The notes beneath the pieces were generated by a model, which worked only from the letters and a program-made list of their open reading frames with translations, had not been told where the DNA came from and did no database searches. This document shows positions 12,241 to 25,200 of a DNA stretch of 64,000 nucleotides, piece by piece; position 1 is the stretch's first letter, and the number at the start of each line of letters is the position of its first letter. The DNA is taken from positions 15,378,501-15,442,500 of the forward strand of contig OY987273.1 of NCBI GenBank assembly GCA_963920665.1, read 5' to 3'. This DNA comes from Straminergon stramineum (lineage: Eukaryota > Streptophyta > Bryopsida > Hypnales > Calliergonaceae). Made by a program: the position numbers and the translations under genes.

Positions 12241-12595
12241 GCAAGGACAAAATGACACTTTCATTTTAATTACTTTGAAGCACTAAATTGCTAAGTCCAT
12301 GCATTTTCAAGGGTGCCAAATGACTTCTCATTATATCCATGCAGTTTTCCAATTTTCACTTAAATTGGCTACTTCATACACATTCATAATTTCTTGTAAG
12401 TGATATAATTGCTATAAGAGAAGAAAAACTTGCATATTATTGGGATTAGAATAAGTCGTTAGTTTTATATATAATTTGGTATTCAACAAATGCCAAGTAC
12501 ACATGATCCTCTTTCAGGATTAGAGCAAAATTGTCCTACTTGCCTTCAAGGTAACCACCACATGATGAACTTCAAAAAGTAAGGACCAAAAAATA

Positions 12596-14178
12596 CTATC
12601 TACAATAACAACACTTAGGCATACTCCAACAATGCGGTGCCTTCCTCAATGTATCTAGAACATCTGGCAAAGATGCCCTTTCTTCCACATCTTGTTTTGG
12701 GAGGCTTGCCAATTTCAACCTCAAGTTCTAGTATTTCTTTGAAATTTTCTTCGTAAAATAGTTTAGATCCCGTTCTTCCTTCCAAATGTGAGCCACTATC
12801 CATCTTGTTGCATATGCATCTGCAACCATAGGGTATAGATGTTTTTGTTGCATGACCTTAAGCGAGTTCATTGAGCTTTCTTCTCCGTATTGATAAAACA
12901 ATTCTATTGTAGTGCCACAAACCTTCGAACATCTTTCACCTTCTAAATCTCCTCTATGGAATGGTAACCATACCTCGATGGCTCTTTTTCTACAACTCGG
13001 CTAGAAAGTCTCCAATCACAAAGCCCTATGTATATCATATTATTTTTCCAAGTATCAAAATGGAGCAGAACATTGGATGTAGATATATCGTTGTGAATAT
13101 ATTTCACATCATGGCATTTCCCCACAATAACGAGCAAGGATAGTGCTAAGCTCACTCGATTTCTATGATAAGTAGTAATCCATAGTAGTTCCACCACTGT
13201 CAACCCTGTATCTTGTTGTTGCATAATTTCATCCACATTCACTGATTCCTTCACTTTCGAGTTGTATTTAGCCAAGAAAGAAATTAAAGATCCCCCATTC
13301 TACCAAAGCGTGTAGCCTTCCATCGTTTTTGGATGCAAGTATGAAAGTCTATTGATGCTTGGATGCTTCATTGGACACCCCCCTGCCTCATTTATGATTT
13401 CTTGATGCTTCTCCTTTTTATCTTTGGTATTCAAAGTCTTCCCCGCAAAAAAAATCCAACTAGGAATGCTTTTAAGTTTTGTAATCATCACCTTCCTAAC
13501 ACTCCTATATGCACCAACAACTTTTTCGTTAGGCATTGGTACCACTTTTACAAAACTTTCAAGCCACTTAAATGTTCGACTCACACAATGAGCCTCGACC
13601 TCATTTTCAATTGTTTGTTTCTATGGTGCTTGTTTTTTTTTACGCGAAGAAGAAAATCTTTGAGCCTAATCTTGGATCATCTTGAGTTTGGAAGCAAACT
13701 CTCTATCTTGCATGACCCAATCACTACCATCCTTTTTTAAATTTTCATAGTAATACCAATTTGCCACGATATTAGTTGTCAATGAAACCACTTGTTTATC
13801 CAACCAATCTACGTGCAACCAATAATCTGAGTAATTGTTGAATCTTTCAAATGCTTCAAACTTTGACTCAAGCTCCTTCTGCAAGTCTTGTGTCAATTTA
13901 TAGTAACCTTCTTCTTCATTGTTAAAATATTCCCTTGCCAACATCGAAAAACTTCTTCGACTATAGAATAGATAAGCTATTGCCCTACTTTCAACTACAT
14001 ACTCATGCAAAGGCACATGTAGATTTATGGGTTCTTTGCACCTCTTCTATAATGATGAAGGATTCGATGAACCTAGGGCCATTAACACTTCAGTCGATGG
14101 AAGTACTTCTTTACCAAAGTCATCCAAATCCACATACATTGGCCAATTCTCTAGCAACCCACTCCCTTCTCTTGCCAT
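12596..14178 (-). pseudogene. Atypical protein kinase relic of element B
   Basis: From ATG 14,178 one frame runs to about 12,943 with stops including a TAG after LGSSNPSSL. A shift then leads into the C-lobe (VADAYATRWIVAHIW...) ending at a TAG at 12,596. The N-terminal 180 residues form a Tyr/Leu-rich helical region (LHEYVVESRAIAYLFYSRRS) matching the kinase of element C. Kinase landmarks are a Gly-poor loop, FAGKTL with the likely beta-3 lysine, the catalytic loop YIHNDISTSNVLL (Asp and Asn kept; the Arg before Asp is Asn) and CDWRLS in place of DFG. Length, about 1.58 kb, equals the C copy. It is transcribed divergently from the WCHI-RING gene across a shared array. It is non-functional as read. 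Confidence 0.72.
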
Positions 14179-14385
14179 GATGGGAATGAATTCCTTCAAC
14201 GTTCTTACTTTACGATTCCGGCAATGCTCTTTCCAGTCTTTAGGGAAAAAAAATCAAAACCCCCAGGTATGCTGTAAGGGCCAAGCCCTACCACCCACCA
14301 AACTCACGCCACCTAGGCCGCTAAGCAAGCTAATGTGTGAGGCATAGGGCGTGGACTTGGCAAATGAAAAAGAGAGAAGGGATGG

Positions 14386-14748
14386 TTTATATAGTCCCCG
14401 CCCCACCTCCATCTCCACCCATTCCCTGAAGCGTCCATGAGAGTTCCCGTTCCACGATGACGTTCATGTCGAGGATAGCAACGTCCACGCTTAGGACGAT
14501 GACATCCATGCCTGTCCGCTTGTGCACCTCTGCCCCACTTGCATCACCGCCTTGATGTCCACGCCTCGACACTATGTCCACGCTTGTCCGCCTAGACATC
14601 CGCACCTTGACTACATGTCCACGCCTAGTTTCAATGAAGTCCACGCTTGGTATTTGATGACGTCCACACCTGGGTCAATGAGGTCCACACCTAAGTCGAT
14701 GACGTCCACGCCCTGTGCCGCCGCCACTTGCCAACCAACTATATAAAG
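14386..14748. promoter_or_regulatory. Bidirectional promoter: GC-rich array between divergent TATA boxes
   Basis: A minus-strand TATATAAA (14,386-14,393) faces the kinase gene, and a plus-strand TATATAAAG (14,740-14,748) faces the WCHI-RING gene. Between them, about 14,430-14,715, lie some 15 irregular units of the type TGTCCACGCC or CGTCCACGCCT. Distances to the start codons are about 210 bp and 133 bp. The layout directly suggests one enhancer-like array serving two core promoters. Its bound factor is unknown. Confidence 0.72.
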
Positions 14749-14880
14749 CTATCCCCGTCCCATTGCACACCACCTAACATACTTTCAATTCATCCTCTTC
14801 TTCATTGAATTGGATGTGGGCGTTGTGTAGGGTCTACTTTTGCTTTCCACCTACTAATTTTTTCCGACTTTCTTTACACA

Positions 14881-17193
14881 ATGGCGACAACGACTCTGAT
14901 GACGAAGGATGAACAAGACAAGACACGACAACAACAAGGGCAAAAACATCGAAAATGGCTTCATGTTCTCCGCAATCCAACAAAACTTGCCTTCAAGGGC
15001 TGGGAAGACATACCTGGGTCATGGACTTTTGAAGATTGCGCTCAATACATCGAGTGGTGCCACATTGACAAGGCCTTCTTGGAAGCACGATACAACTACC
15101 ACCGATGCTTCCATAAGGCAAACTTAAAGCACTACATTGACAACGCTTTCAAAAATTGATGCATTGAGGTATACTAGGTCTTGTATGATCACCCCACTGT
15201 CAAACGGAATGAAGTAAATCTCTTTATTGCTTGAGGTTTTCATGTTAAAGTGAAGCTAGGTAAGAGAGTAGACTAGTCGACCTTGAAGGCTCTAGGCGAG
15301 AATGTCAAAATTCCTACCCCAAACAATGGATTCATTCCAACAGGTGTGCGGAAGTATCCACAAGGCAGATTGGGCAAAATCAAGACAATGGTTGAACAAT
15401 CCGACACATATGTCACTATAGACTCTGATACAAATACCAACTCAGATGGATCTCATACTCCACCACGTCCATTAAGCCATAGAGCACAACTTCATGCAAA
15501 GAGAAGGAGGGCCCAACCTCCAACTGTAGATGAAGCTCTTGATGACATGTTGGTGGCTAAAGAAGATGAGTCAATGGCGGAAATTGCTGATGCTACTACT
15601 GTAGACACTATCACCAATTTGAAGACTAAATTGGAAGAAAATCATGTTGAGATGCATGTTCTTTATGAAGATATAAACAACTTGAATGAAGAACTGAAAG
15701 TGACGAACAATCTCATTGTGCAACAACAACGTGACATGGATGACCTTCGACACGTGCTAGAAGCTGCTACGATGACAAACGAGGGTCGTGATCCACAAGG
15801 GGAAGTCTAAGGCCTTGCGCTAATTTTCCAAACCCCTTTGCAAGAAATACAAGCTGGTGCATCCATCTTAACACTAGATGATTCTCTATCATTTGGTGAA
15901 TTACCTACCACTACAGATGTACCATTGGTGAAAGAACTTGAGGGCATCGTTGACCACAATAACAAAGAATTGACAAACTTGCATGCGAAGAATGTCATCC
16001 TCAAAGGTCATTGGGATGTAGTACTAGAGCAATATTACCAATGCAAATTGGCGTGCATCTTCATTGTGGATAGGACTCGGCAAATGACTAAAGAATTCCA
16101 AAAGATTTCCAACAATAATATGGAGAACAATCAAGAAAGGGTCTTCGGTTTAACATCATGGGCCCATGTGGATGACTTCTTCAACATGGAAACTATAGCA
16201 ACAAAAACCACTAGTGGTGGACACACCATCATTGATTGGTCCCAACACAATTTTGATTTTAAATATCAAATTTCAACTACCTTGGATAAAAAAGGCAATC
16301 CAATGTTGTTGTGTCCAAATCCTTCTAGCTTCGTGTCAAACGGTACTAAGTGCCCTATATGTTTAAATCCATTTGGTCCTGAAGGTGGAATACATCTGGG
16401 CACATGCAAACATCTCTACCATCCATTTTGCTTGATAAGCTTGATGATCACTCGGCGGCAGTGCTCACTATGCAAGGCTCCTTTCCACAAATGCTTATAT
16501 GAATTGTTTGGCTTAGTCCCATATATGCCACCTAATTGGGAATTCAACATTTTGAATGCCCCTGAGCATCTTGAAAAATGGGGAATAGACTTGGTGTGGA
16601 GCTGGCAACACAACATTCACTCTTTGTAGAAGCTAGCGCTCTCTGATGAATGGGGTTGGGAGAACAATCCTGATGAATTAGAAAGGATGTGCCATAAATT
16701 GATTCCAATGAAGGACAAGTTCAATCAAGGAAAAAGAAATTTTTTCTTCTAATGCTTCAATGGGCATTGGGACGAGGCCCATCAAAAATTCAAATTTGGA
16801 CCCCATCCCAAACAATTGTTTTGGGGCGTAGATGGAGTTCAAATAACCGATGATGATGGAGTTCGTATCGTGGAGGATGACAAATTAGAGATACCCGACC
16901 CTCGAGTATTGTTGTAGATGTCAAAATCAGAGTGGAGAGAAATTTTTAAGAATGAAGAGATGGACTTTTTGCTTGAGCAACACACTCCATCAACACATCA
17001 CGCTCTTCAAGAACTACAGTAATCACAAATCCTACAGGCCATATTGGAGGAAGATGGGCTAGCAAGAAGAACCCAGTCTAGTGCTCGAAGACTTCATTTA
17101 GGATTAGACGAAGACCTAGTTGTGGAAGTGGGGACTCATGACAACGAAGCCAAACCAGGTGGCACAACACACCACCCTATGAATGTTGACTAG
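14881..17193 (+). pseudogene. WCHI-RING gene of element B (decayed by point mutations)
   Basis: One frame of 771 codons spans the gene with no net frameshift but about ten nonsense codons (for example TGA 15,157; TAG near 15,175; TAA 15,808; TAG 16,627). The WCHI domain (residues 35-135) shows AFKGW, CAQYIEWCHIDKAF and the KRVD(W) end. A Lys/Glu-rich coiled-coil middle follows (about 225-300, IDATTV... ENHVEMHVLYEDINNLNEEL region). The RING-H2 finger is at about residues 490-530: CPIC, CKHLYHPFC and CSLC supply all eight ligands (C3H2C3). A Pro/Trp-rich tail includes ELFGLVPYMPPNWEF. Such fingers usually act in ubiquitin transfer; that role here is inference. Comparison with the C copy shows stops replacing Gln, Arg or Trp, such as FFF*CFNGHWD against FFFQCLGGYWD. 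Confidence 0.75.
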
Positions 17194-20100
17194 GTGTACT
17201 TCCATGTGTTGTGGTTAGTAGCAAGTACAATGTAATAGAATTTAGCATTATAAAGGCATGTAGAATTTCGGCTTCACTATTATTAACTACATACACTTAT
17301 ATAGCGTTCAATAGAATATTCACACAGTGACCATGTCATGCACTTTTCTAATTTTGTATTGTATGATACATATGAAATATATATACATTTTTTCAAGTTT
17401 ACATCTAAATATGTACACATGTGATTTTTGGATTCACTTGTTTCATAGGTACTTAAAGGAATAATGACCCTCTTACATTTCTTTCTTCTTTTCCAATATC
17501 TACTTTGTATTACTTCACCTAAACAAGATTGGGTCCATTGCTTACTTATAAAACATCGCGTACAAGCACAATGTAGGCAATTCCATGTTATGAAAATACA
17601 AATCCTACATTTTCATTACATTAAACTAGAAATTGCATATGATTTTCAAATTATCAATAAAAATATTTTGGTTTCTCACAAAATATTCAAGAAGGATTTA
17701 ACAATTCCCTTGAAGATTTTTAGAATTAATATTAACAATCAATAAAGAGAATGAAATGAAATAAGGCTATCAAAGCATTTCTATTAATCTCTTCTTTACA
17801 CATTCAACAACTACATGAAAAAATCCCTAAGGAAATACAAATTGTACATCCAAATAAAAAAAATAGGGAGGAAAATGCCCCCCTCCCCCCTTTTAAGCCC
17901 TCAATGCCCATTGCCCAACAACTTTGTGACAATGAAGATTTTCAAAGAATTATACTGTTTTGATCTTTTGGGCAACCCGAAGTCCAAAATGTGCCTAAAA
18001 TGTTTTATTTAAACCATACAAAAACAAAGACCACTTTGTCTACTATACAAGAATTAATGGTGGAAATCTTTGACATTTTCATTTTTACATTATAAATTTA
18101 TAACAACTTCAGATGATTAACTTTATAGGCTAAAGAAATAGATTTTGGAAGAAAAATTTAGAGAAGACAAATAATTCTTTTCTACACCCCCAAAAAATTG
18201 TCTTCGAATCTAAAGTGAATTTAGGAATTTCTTTTTTTCAAAACTTGAAAATACAAAAATCTCTGAAATTTGTACTTTTGAAGTGCTGTACAAATATTCA
18301 AAATTGAAGTAGAAGAAGTAAAAAGAGGATATTCAACAAATTGGATCCAAAAAAATATTTAAATATTCACATGAGTCAACTTTATAAATTTAACTATTAA
18401 ATGTATTCATATTATTTTCATATTTATAGCATCGACTTCCATGGATTTGGCTTCATTCTAATTATTTTGTATTCTTTATCCAAGTAGGTTGAAAATTTTA
18501 TTTTTGAAATTGTTGAAAAAAAATTCAAAAAATTCTCAACTTCCCGTTTATTTTTATACAATAAAGACCATAAATGTTCAAAAAATTGTTTCTTGGCATC
18601 TCTACTACTCTTTCCATTAGAAAAACATTATATTTGCTCCCTTTTTCTACTAGACTACATTTCCTAGATTGATTTTGTTCTTATTTTTCACATTCAAATT
18701 TTGAAAATAAAAAATTGCAACAAGTATGTAAACTTACTACTCTAAGAGCCTAAGATCCTAGTTTCTAAAATAATTAGATCCTTTTCACCATATCAAGAAT
18801 TTGCTATAAAAATTTGAAGAAGAAACATTAGGTCCACTTTGTCATTCAAGTATGAACCACGTCTTTTCATGTTCAATGAGTGAATAAGAAATTCCCTAAA
18901 AAAATATAAATCTACATTCAAATTGTATAAAATGTGGAGGAAGTGGCCTAGCCCTCAATTTATCCCTTCTTCACACATTCAACAACTAAATGAAAAGTCC
19001 CTAAGATAACATACACTCTACATCCAAATCCTTTAGAACAAATCAAGAAGGAAGTGCCCTCTTCTAAATCCTTTCATCACACTTTCATAAATTAAAGAAA
19101 AATTCCCATATGAGAAATAGACCTATACAACTAACACATGTACACATCCAATTTGGCAATTTCCAGTGTCAAAAGAAATAGAAAAGTGCTACCTTCATTG
19201 GATCATCCCCAATAATTCCTTCTTCACACATTGAAAAATTGTATAAAGATTTCTTTTTTGAATTATTAAATTTCCATTTCCCAACCATTTCTTCATTTTT
19301 CCATTAAAAATTCAAGATGCCAATGGCTTGGGAGGCACTACCACATGGTAAATTAGGCCAAAAGAGAGGGAATCCATTTTGCCTATGAGGCTTCAACACT
19401 AGAGCAAGTTGTATTGAGGTAAATGAGGTATTTTATGAGGCCATTTGATTGTCATATACTTGTAGATCTTGTCTACAGTATAATAAGGGGCTGGCAGCAT
19501 TGAAGTGCTCCCCTCTTTCCTTGGAGAGGTTTAGGATCCCATGTCCCAAAGACTATTTGAAAAGCCCTTGGAGGTTCCTGGTACGCCAATGTCCGTGCCC
19601 AGACGTCTGCGTCTACACCTTGGCATGAAGGAATTGGAAAGGCCAAACCCTGGTTCTCTTCGCTCAATGTCCCTAGTGTGATGTAATATGGAGGGCCCCT
19701 CTTCTGGGGCCTTTTGTTTGTGCCCTAGTCTTGATGCCGAAGCATCCCAAACTATGAGCCTTTCCTTCTTAATCCTTGAAATTATTAGGTTTAGGCATCC
19801 ATATAAAATGCTAAAAAAGAATAATTTGGTTTGCAAGAACATTTTCATTTGGGGTTGGCTAAGGCATCTATGGAATCCTTTTTTCAATTTGTATTCCTAA
19901 TGAATGGAAAAATGTTTATGGATACACCAACACATTACACATGTACAATAAGGAATATGTGCTTTAGTAATTTGTTTACAAGTATGATGGAGAACAAAGT
20001 AAAGGAGGGTGGCATTTGAGCCTAACATTACTTCTCAATTATAGGGAATGTTTGCATGTCAAAACATGTACAAGTAGTTAGTCGTAAATGACTAAATGCT

Positions 20101-20214
20101 CCTAAAAGTTTTCCTAAATCCTATATACAAGTAAACAATGTTCCTATGCTCCTATATGTATCTCAAAAATACAATCATTATCATGATTGGGTGATCATTG
20201 CACAAATTTCATGC
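17194..20214. other. AT-rich internal spacer of element B
   Basis: About 3 kb of strongly AT-rich sequence between two convergent genes. The open frames are short and lack domains. A more balanced stretch at 19,470-19,760 also yields no recognisable protein. Confidence 0.45.
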
Positions 20215-21285
20215 TTATTCACAATGGCCTTGTGCACACTGAAGGTTTTCAATCCTTTTTTGATATGCTTTCTCTCTAATACTTAAATCTCTCACTAAGG
20301 TTTCTATCTGAGAACAATGATGTTGTTTTTGTTGTTCAAGTTCAATCTCTAAGGCTTTAATCTTTTTCAACAATGTCTCATTGCCTTCAATAGGCTTCTC
20401 CATTTCCTCGCCCATTGAATGTAATAATTCTTTACTGAGCATAGGGAGGCATATTGTATTTTTTGGGAAAAGCCTAAGTAGTTCCTGGTCCTACTTGTCT
20501 AGTTCAACTAAGCGTTGGGTAATAGATATTGTTGGATTAAACGATGGCCTTGATACCATGTTATCAATTCCTCTTTCTCCCATTCCAAGGTCAACACATT
20601 CGATGTCTTCTGCTTGTAGTACCTCTTTCAAAAACCGTTCGACTTCAATACTCCTAAGAGTGTTCCTCTTTTTGTCCCTCTCTTCTATTGAACATCCGGA
20701 TTTGAGGTCAACATCAGAGTCTGTAGGCTAGTCCACACATGCGTCTGGAATGGGTTCATCATTGTGATTCACCTTTGAGAGCCCCCATTGCCCTTGGAAT
20801 TTTCGTTCTCTCGAGATGTCAATGCTCTCCGTAGCACTCACATTTGAGCTTTTAAATGTCTTCATAGTACACCAATCGACTTTGCGATTCAGCTTTTCCT
20901 CTGCATACACTTTACGTAAGATTACAAGCTTACATTCATTTCTTGTACAAAAGCGGTGCCATATACGTGTTGATATACTTGGATGCATCTTTCAAGGAAG
21001 ATAGAGTCCTAACAATGGTGGAGGTTTGCTACTTGGTACTTGCAATGCTTTTTATGCTCACTATGTATAAAGACTTTATCTATGTGGCACCACTCAATAT
21101 ACTTTTTCATACATTTTTTGGATCCAAGGTTGTGGTTCATTTTCCCAACCTAGAAAAGCATAGTTGATAGGGTCAAGTAGAATATACAAGTGCTTCTTGG
21201 ATATCTTACAATTGCGAGACCTCCCCTTATCACGAGGCCTCATTGCTCTAAGAGCACTACTGTTTGCATCGGTAGATTGGGACAT
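20215..21285 (-). pseudogene. WCHI coiled-coil gene of element B (decayed)
   Basis: ATG at 21,285 (MSQSTDANSS) opens a 357-codon frame with no net frameshift and a handful of stops, several of them clustered just after the first part of the domain. The WCHI domain is recognisable by YAFLGWENEPQPW near its start and VYAEEKLNRKVDWCTMK at its end. The middle is acidic and Ser/Asp-rich. The C-terminus (about residues 285-350) is a heptad-rich coiled coil, LLKKIKALEIELEQQKQ onward. It corresponds to the minus-strand coiled-coil gene of element C but is shorter. It is divergent from the transposase gene, with a GC-rich intergenic array between them. Role unknown; the coiled coil suggests dimerisation, perhaps with the WCHI-RING protein. 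Confidence 0.65.
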
Positions 21286-21469
21286 ATTGCACAACAATTT
21301 TTAGGACTTCGTCATATAGAACTCTTCATTATATACAGGTAACTATCTTACTTAATCATGTCTAGAGAATAGGTTTGAGCAAGCAAAATGTGTGGCATGA
21401 ATGTGTGATTCACACAGAAGACACCCCAACAAGGAGCTCAAAGGTGAAGTCCAAGGTTTAGGGGCAGAT

Positions 21470-22003
21470 GGGTGTCATCGTTTGTCAAGCGGATAGTTAT
21501 TGTATCTGGGTACGCAAGCGCGCAACTAGGTGCGCAGACGGTAGAGGCATAGACGCTAAGTCCAGTCGATGACATCCTCACCTGAATGTCCAAGTGAGCA
21601 TGTTAGGCCTTAACGGTGAAGTCCATGCCCGACCTTTTTTCCTTTGGTGGACAGATGAACGTGAATGTTGGGCCGTGGCAAAGGCATGGATGGATTGCAT
21701 GGTGTGGATGACGTCTCCCTCCGAGTGTTTGAATCTTCCTCCCCCACTCCCTTCCATTGACGCCCCATCCCCTTCCGTCTATGCCCCACCCCCCTCCATC
21801 CACGCCCTATCCCCTTCTGCCCACACCCTATACCCTTCCCTTCACGCCCCACCTTCTTATGTCCACGTCCATCCCCTTACATCTATGCCCTGACCTTCTC
21901 TACCATCTGGGCATGATGTCTTGGCGTCCCCACCTATTACTATTGTGTCCATGCCTAGGTGAGCGTCTCCGATTCCCGCCCCTCCAAAGACAAAGTATAT
22001 AAG
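21470..22003. promoter_or_regulatory. GC-rich array and TATA box before the element B transposase
   Basis: From about 21,720 to 21,970 the + strand repeats ACGCCCCATCCCCTTCCGTCT-like units (consensus CGCCCYAYCCCCTTC). A looser G-rich portion at 21,470-21,600 faces the minus-strand coiled-coil gene. TATATAAG at 21,996-22,003 follows the array and lies about 250 bp before the transposase start. This repeats the array, TATA, gene order seen before other genes. Confidence 0.65.
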
Positions 22004-22252
22004 CCATGGTGAGGTGCATCATTCCCTACGTTTTCTGCCTAGGCCTCTATTCCTTGGACTTCAATTCATTTGAGCTCTTTGTGTGAGTCTAGTTGGGTGG
22101 AAGACAGCCCTAGTTTGTTGCTAAGATGTCAAAATCAGTTCAAGCGGTATTCCAATGCTAACTACTATGACTTGCACTCAGTCCTATAAGATACCCAAAT
22201 TATATTTCCACTTGGTAGATGGAAGGCATTATCTTGAAACATCAAAAATGCA

Positions 22253-25200
22253 ATGGGAAGTTCTTGGAAGCAAACAAAAGAGTGGGAACCATGGTACAAT
22301 TTTTCGGAGGATGAGACCAAAGTGAGTTGCATTTTCTACAATGGGACATTCAGCTACAAACGTGAGCGTGTTTTTGCCTACTACGGGTATAGAGTGAAGT
22401 CAGAGAAGGCAGTATGTCCTAGCCTTCAGCGGGTAGTACGACATAGATTTGCTAATTGTACAAATTTTGTTCCGCCATGAATGAATCCTGAGGACATGTG
22501 GTCTATGGAGTTGGTTCCAAGTGGTACAATTAGACTTGATTCAATGGCAAGTTCAAGTCAATCCACTCAGAATGAAGCAATGGGAGCGGCCACAAGAGAG
22601 GGTGAAAATGTGACTAATGAAACAAAGCCTTTGCCTGGATTTAATAGTCTTGCTGCATCAAATTCCACGAGATCTAGGCCGTTGCGTCAACAACGTATGG
22701 CGGATGCCTTGAACATTGCAAAGAGGAAGGAGTTGGATGAGAAGTGGGCATTGTTTTTCTATGAGGCAAATGTGGCATTCAATGAGGCACGGAATCATGC
22801 TTTCCTCGAGGCAATGAGGGCAACCTCGTTGGCAAGGTTTGAATACTATCCACCTTCTTACCATCAGATGAGAACTCAATTCATTGAACCCAAGAGGTTG
22901 CAAATCCAAAACAAGATAGAAGCGAAAATGGGTTTTGCGGTGAAGAATTATGGGGTAACACTATGCAGCGATGGTTGGGACCATGTAACCCACCGGCCCC
23001 TATTGAACGTGATGATGTTGTGCCCCACTGGTGATGTTTTTTGGGGGTCCATGGACAGTACTGGAGAAAATAAAACCATGTTGTACATAGCGGATAAAAT
23101 GAAAACATTCATCAAGATGGTGGGTTCTCAATATGTGATGCAAATTTGTATAGACAATGCATCAAATATTCTTGGGGCAATAGATGATATTGTTGCTACC
23201 TACCTACATATCTTCAAACAAGGGTGCATGGCACATGCACTGGATCTGTTGTTGGAAGATTGGGCCCAGGTGCAGGAATTCAAAGATTTAATTGAGAGGG
23301 CCAAAAGGTTGTGCCAATACATAAGTAACCATCATGCGACTATGTTTGCTTTTCATGAGTTGAGTCCAAACTTACAACTCATAGTGCCTGCGGTAACATG
23401 TTTTGCTTGTCATTTCTTCATGATGAAACGATTAGTTGCTCTACGAGGAGTTTCGTTGGACCTGAAATTCAAACCACATGTTCACAATTACTTTGCAGGG
23501 CTATGGAATATAAAAGGTGGTGACCAAGCTGCTTCAAGAGGAACTAATGTGGTGTCCACCATGGAAAATCTTGTTTTTTGGCAAAGATGCACAAACTATG
23601 TTCACATGACAAAGGATGTGTTGAAGGCCTTGCGTGTGTTTGATGGCAAAGAACCAGCCATGGGTAGGGTGTGGTTGGTAATGCACAACTTGTGGGGTCA
23701 TGTTTATTCATTGAGAGATCCACCCTTTAGTGTACGACCAAACATAGCAAACATCTTGGAGAAAACCTTCACTGATAGATGGGACATGGTATTCAATGAC
23801 ATGCACTATGCTGCAACATTTTGAACCCTTACATTAAGGGTCATGTGGCCCTTAATGCTGACAAAACTGCTCTTCGTGCATTGTATTGAGTCATCCGAAA
23901 AATGGACGACATAGTAGGTGTACGTTACGATGTTGTCATGGCAGAATTAATGGAATATGAAGAGAGCTCCGGGCCGTATAACCCTACCATAGCACCTGAC
24001 ATCTAAGCAGCAGACATGCTTCCCCATAAATGGTGGCATAGGATTGCAAACAAGGCCTTGTCCAAACTCGCTGTGCGTCTTCTATCTCTCACGTGTTCTA
24101 AATCATCTTGTGAAAGGAACTAGAGCATGTATTCTTTTGTTCATAACAAGATCTGGAATCGCTTAGTGCGAGAAAAGGTTGAGTCTTTGGTATATATCTA
24201 TACCAATAGCCATGTGCTTTGCAAAAGACTAGGGGTCAATATGGTCCATTGGTATGAAGCAAACATCGTCTCGGAAGATTCCGATCCCGATGCCGTCAGG
24301 CTTGTTCCGGTAGGCGAACCCAATAGCGAACGTGATCTTGAATTCAACACGATGCGAGTAGAAGAAGACGAGGTCGCTGATAGGGAAGCAAACCATGCAC
24401 CTCGAGGAGATTGGGCACCTCCAACTTACCAAGTAAACTATGATCTTTGGAGGGAGGGTGCCAATCACATTGAGGAAGCGAGGCAGTACTATGGAGATGG
24501 GGAAGATATTGAAGACGATGTCCCTCATGATTGTCGAGGACCCAATCATTGTCATAGTCCTTCGCCTCCACTTCTTGAGAATAAAGACATTGTAGAAATC
24601 CACCCTTTGTCTTCTCCTTCGGAGGGAGATGAACCGAATGTTGCAAACCATGATAATCATGATAGCCCCCTGGATGATGACCACAACAACAAAAATCTTC
24701 CACAAAATAACAATGGAAATAAAGATGACTTCAACAATGGCAATGGAGGGAATGTAGAGAACCGCGCAATTCCGCCCTAAGGAAGGTCTACCTACAATGG
24801 TCATCGGAACACAAGGCCTATGGGGAGGGGTGGATCGTTTGGCGGTAGTAGAGTGGTCCAAGGACTTCATGGTACAAATGTTGGAAGTATTGCAACCGCT
24901 CCCACCATCATAGCAAATCAATTGAGCGATAATATAGCGTGGTGTTTTGACCCTGATTATGTAGAAGTTGATGGTTTTGCATTCACAGAGGATGTCACCA
25001 CTTTGTGCTCTCATGTTGCGCCTTCTATAGTTTGTCGTGCCCAAAATACATCAGTGTAGCGTTTGATGACCCCCCCTCATACTACAATTCAAAATGCAAT
25101 GTCTAGAGCTACCCAACAAGGGTTAGGCTTAGTGGGGACTACTTAGGCCACAACTCCAAACGTTTCTGATGTTGCTATTGGTGGTAGACCCCCTCAACCC

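Noticed and set aside
11492..12264. Cys/Leu/Pro-rich minus-strand frames
   Set aside because: They fall on the GC-rich arrays of elements A and B and read the repeats in several frames.
13202..13212. GTCAACCCTG as a further hAT terminus
   Set aside because: It lies within the kinase reading, has no partner end and no flanking 8-bp duplication.
24229..25044. Minus-strand frame of 271 codons
   Set aside because: It is antisense to the Asp/Asn-rich transposase tail, whose sense reading matches transposases on both sides of the break.
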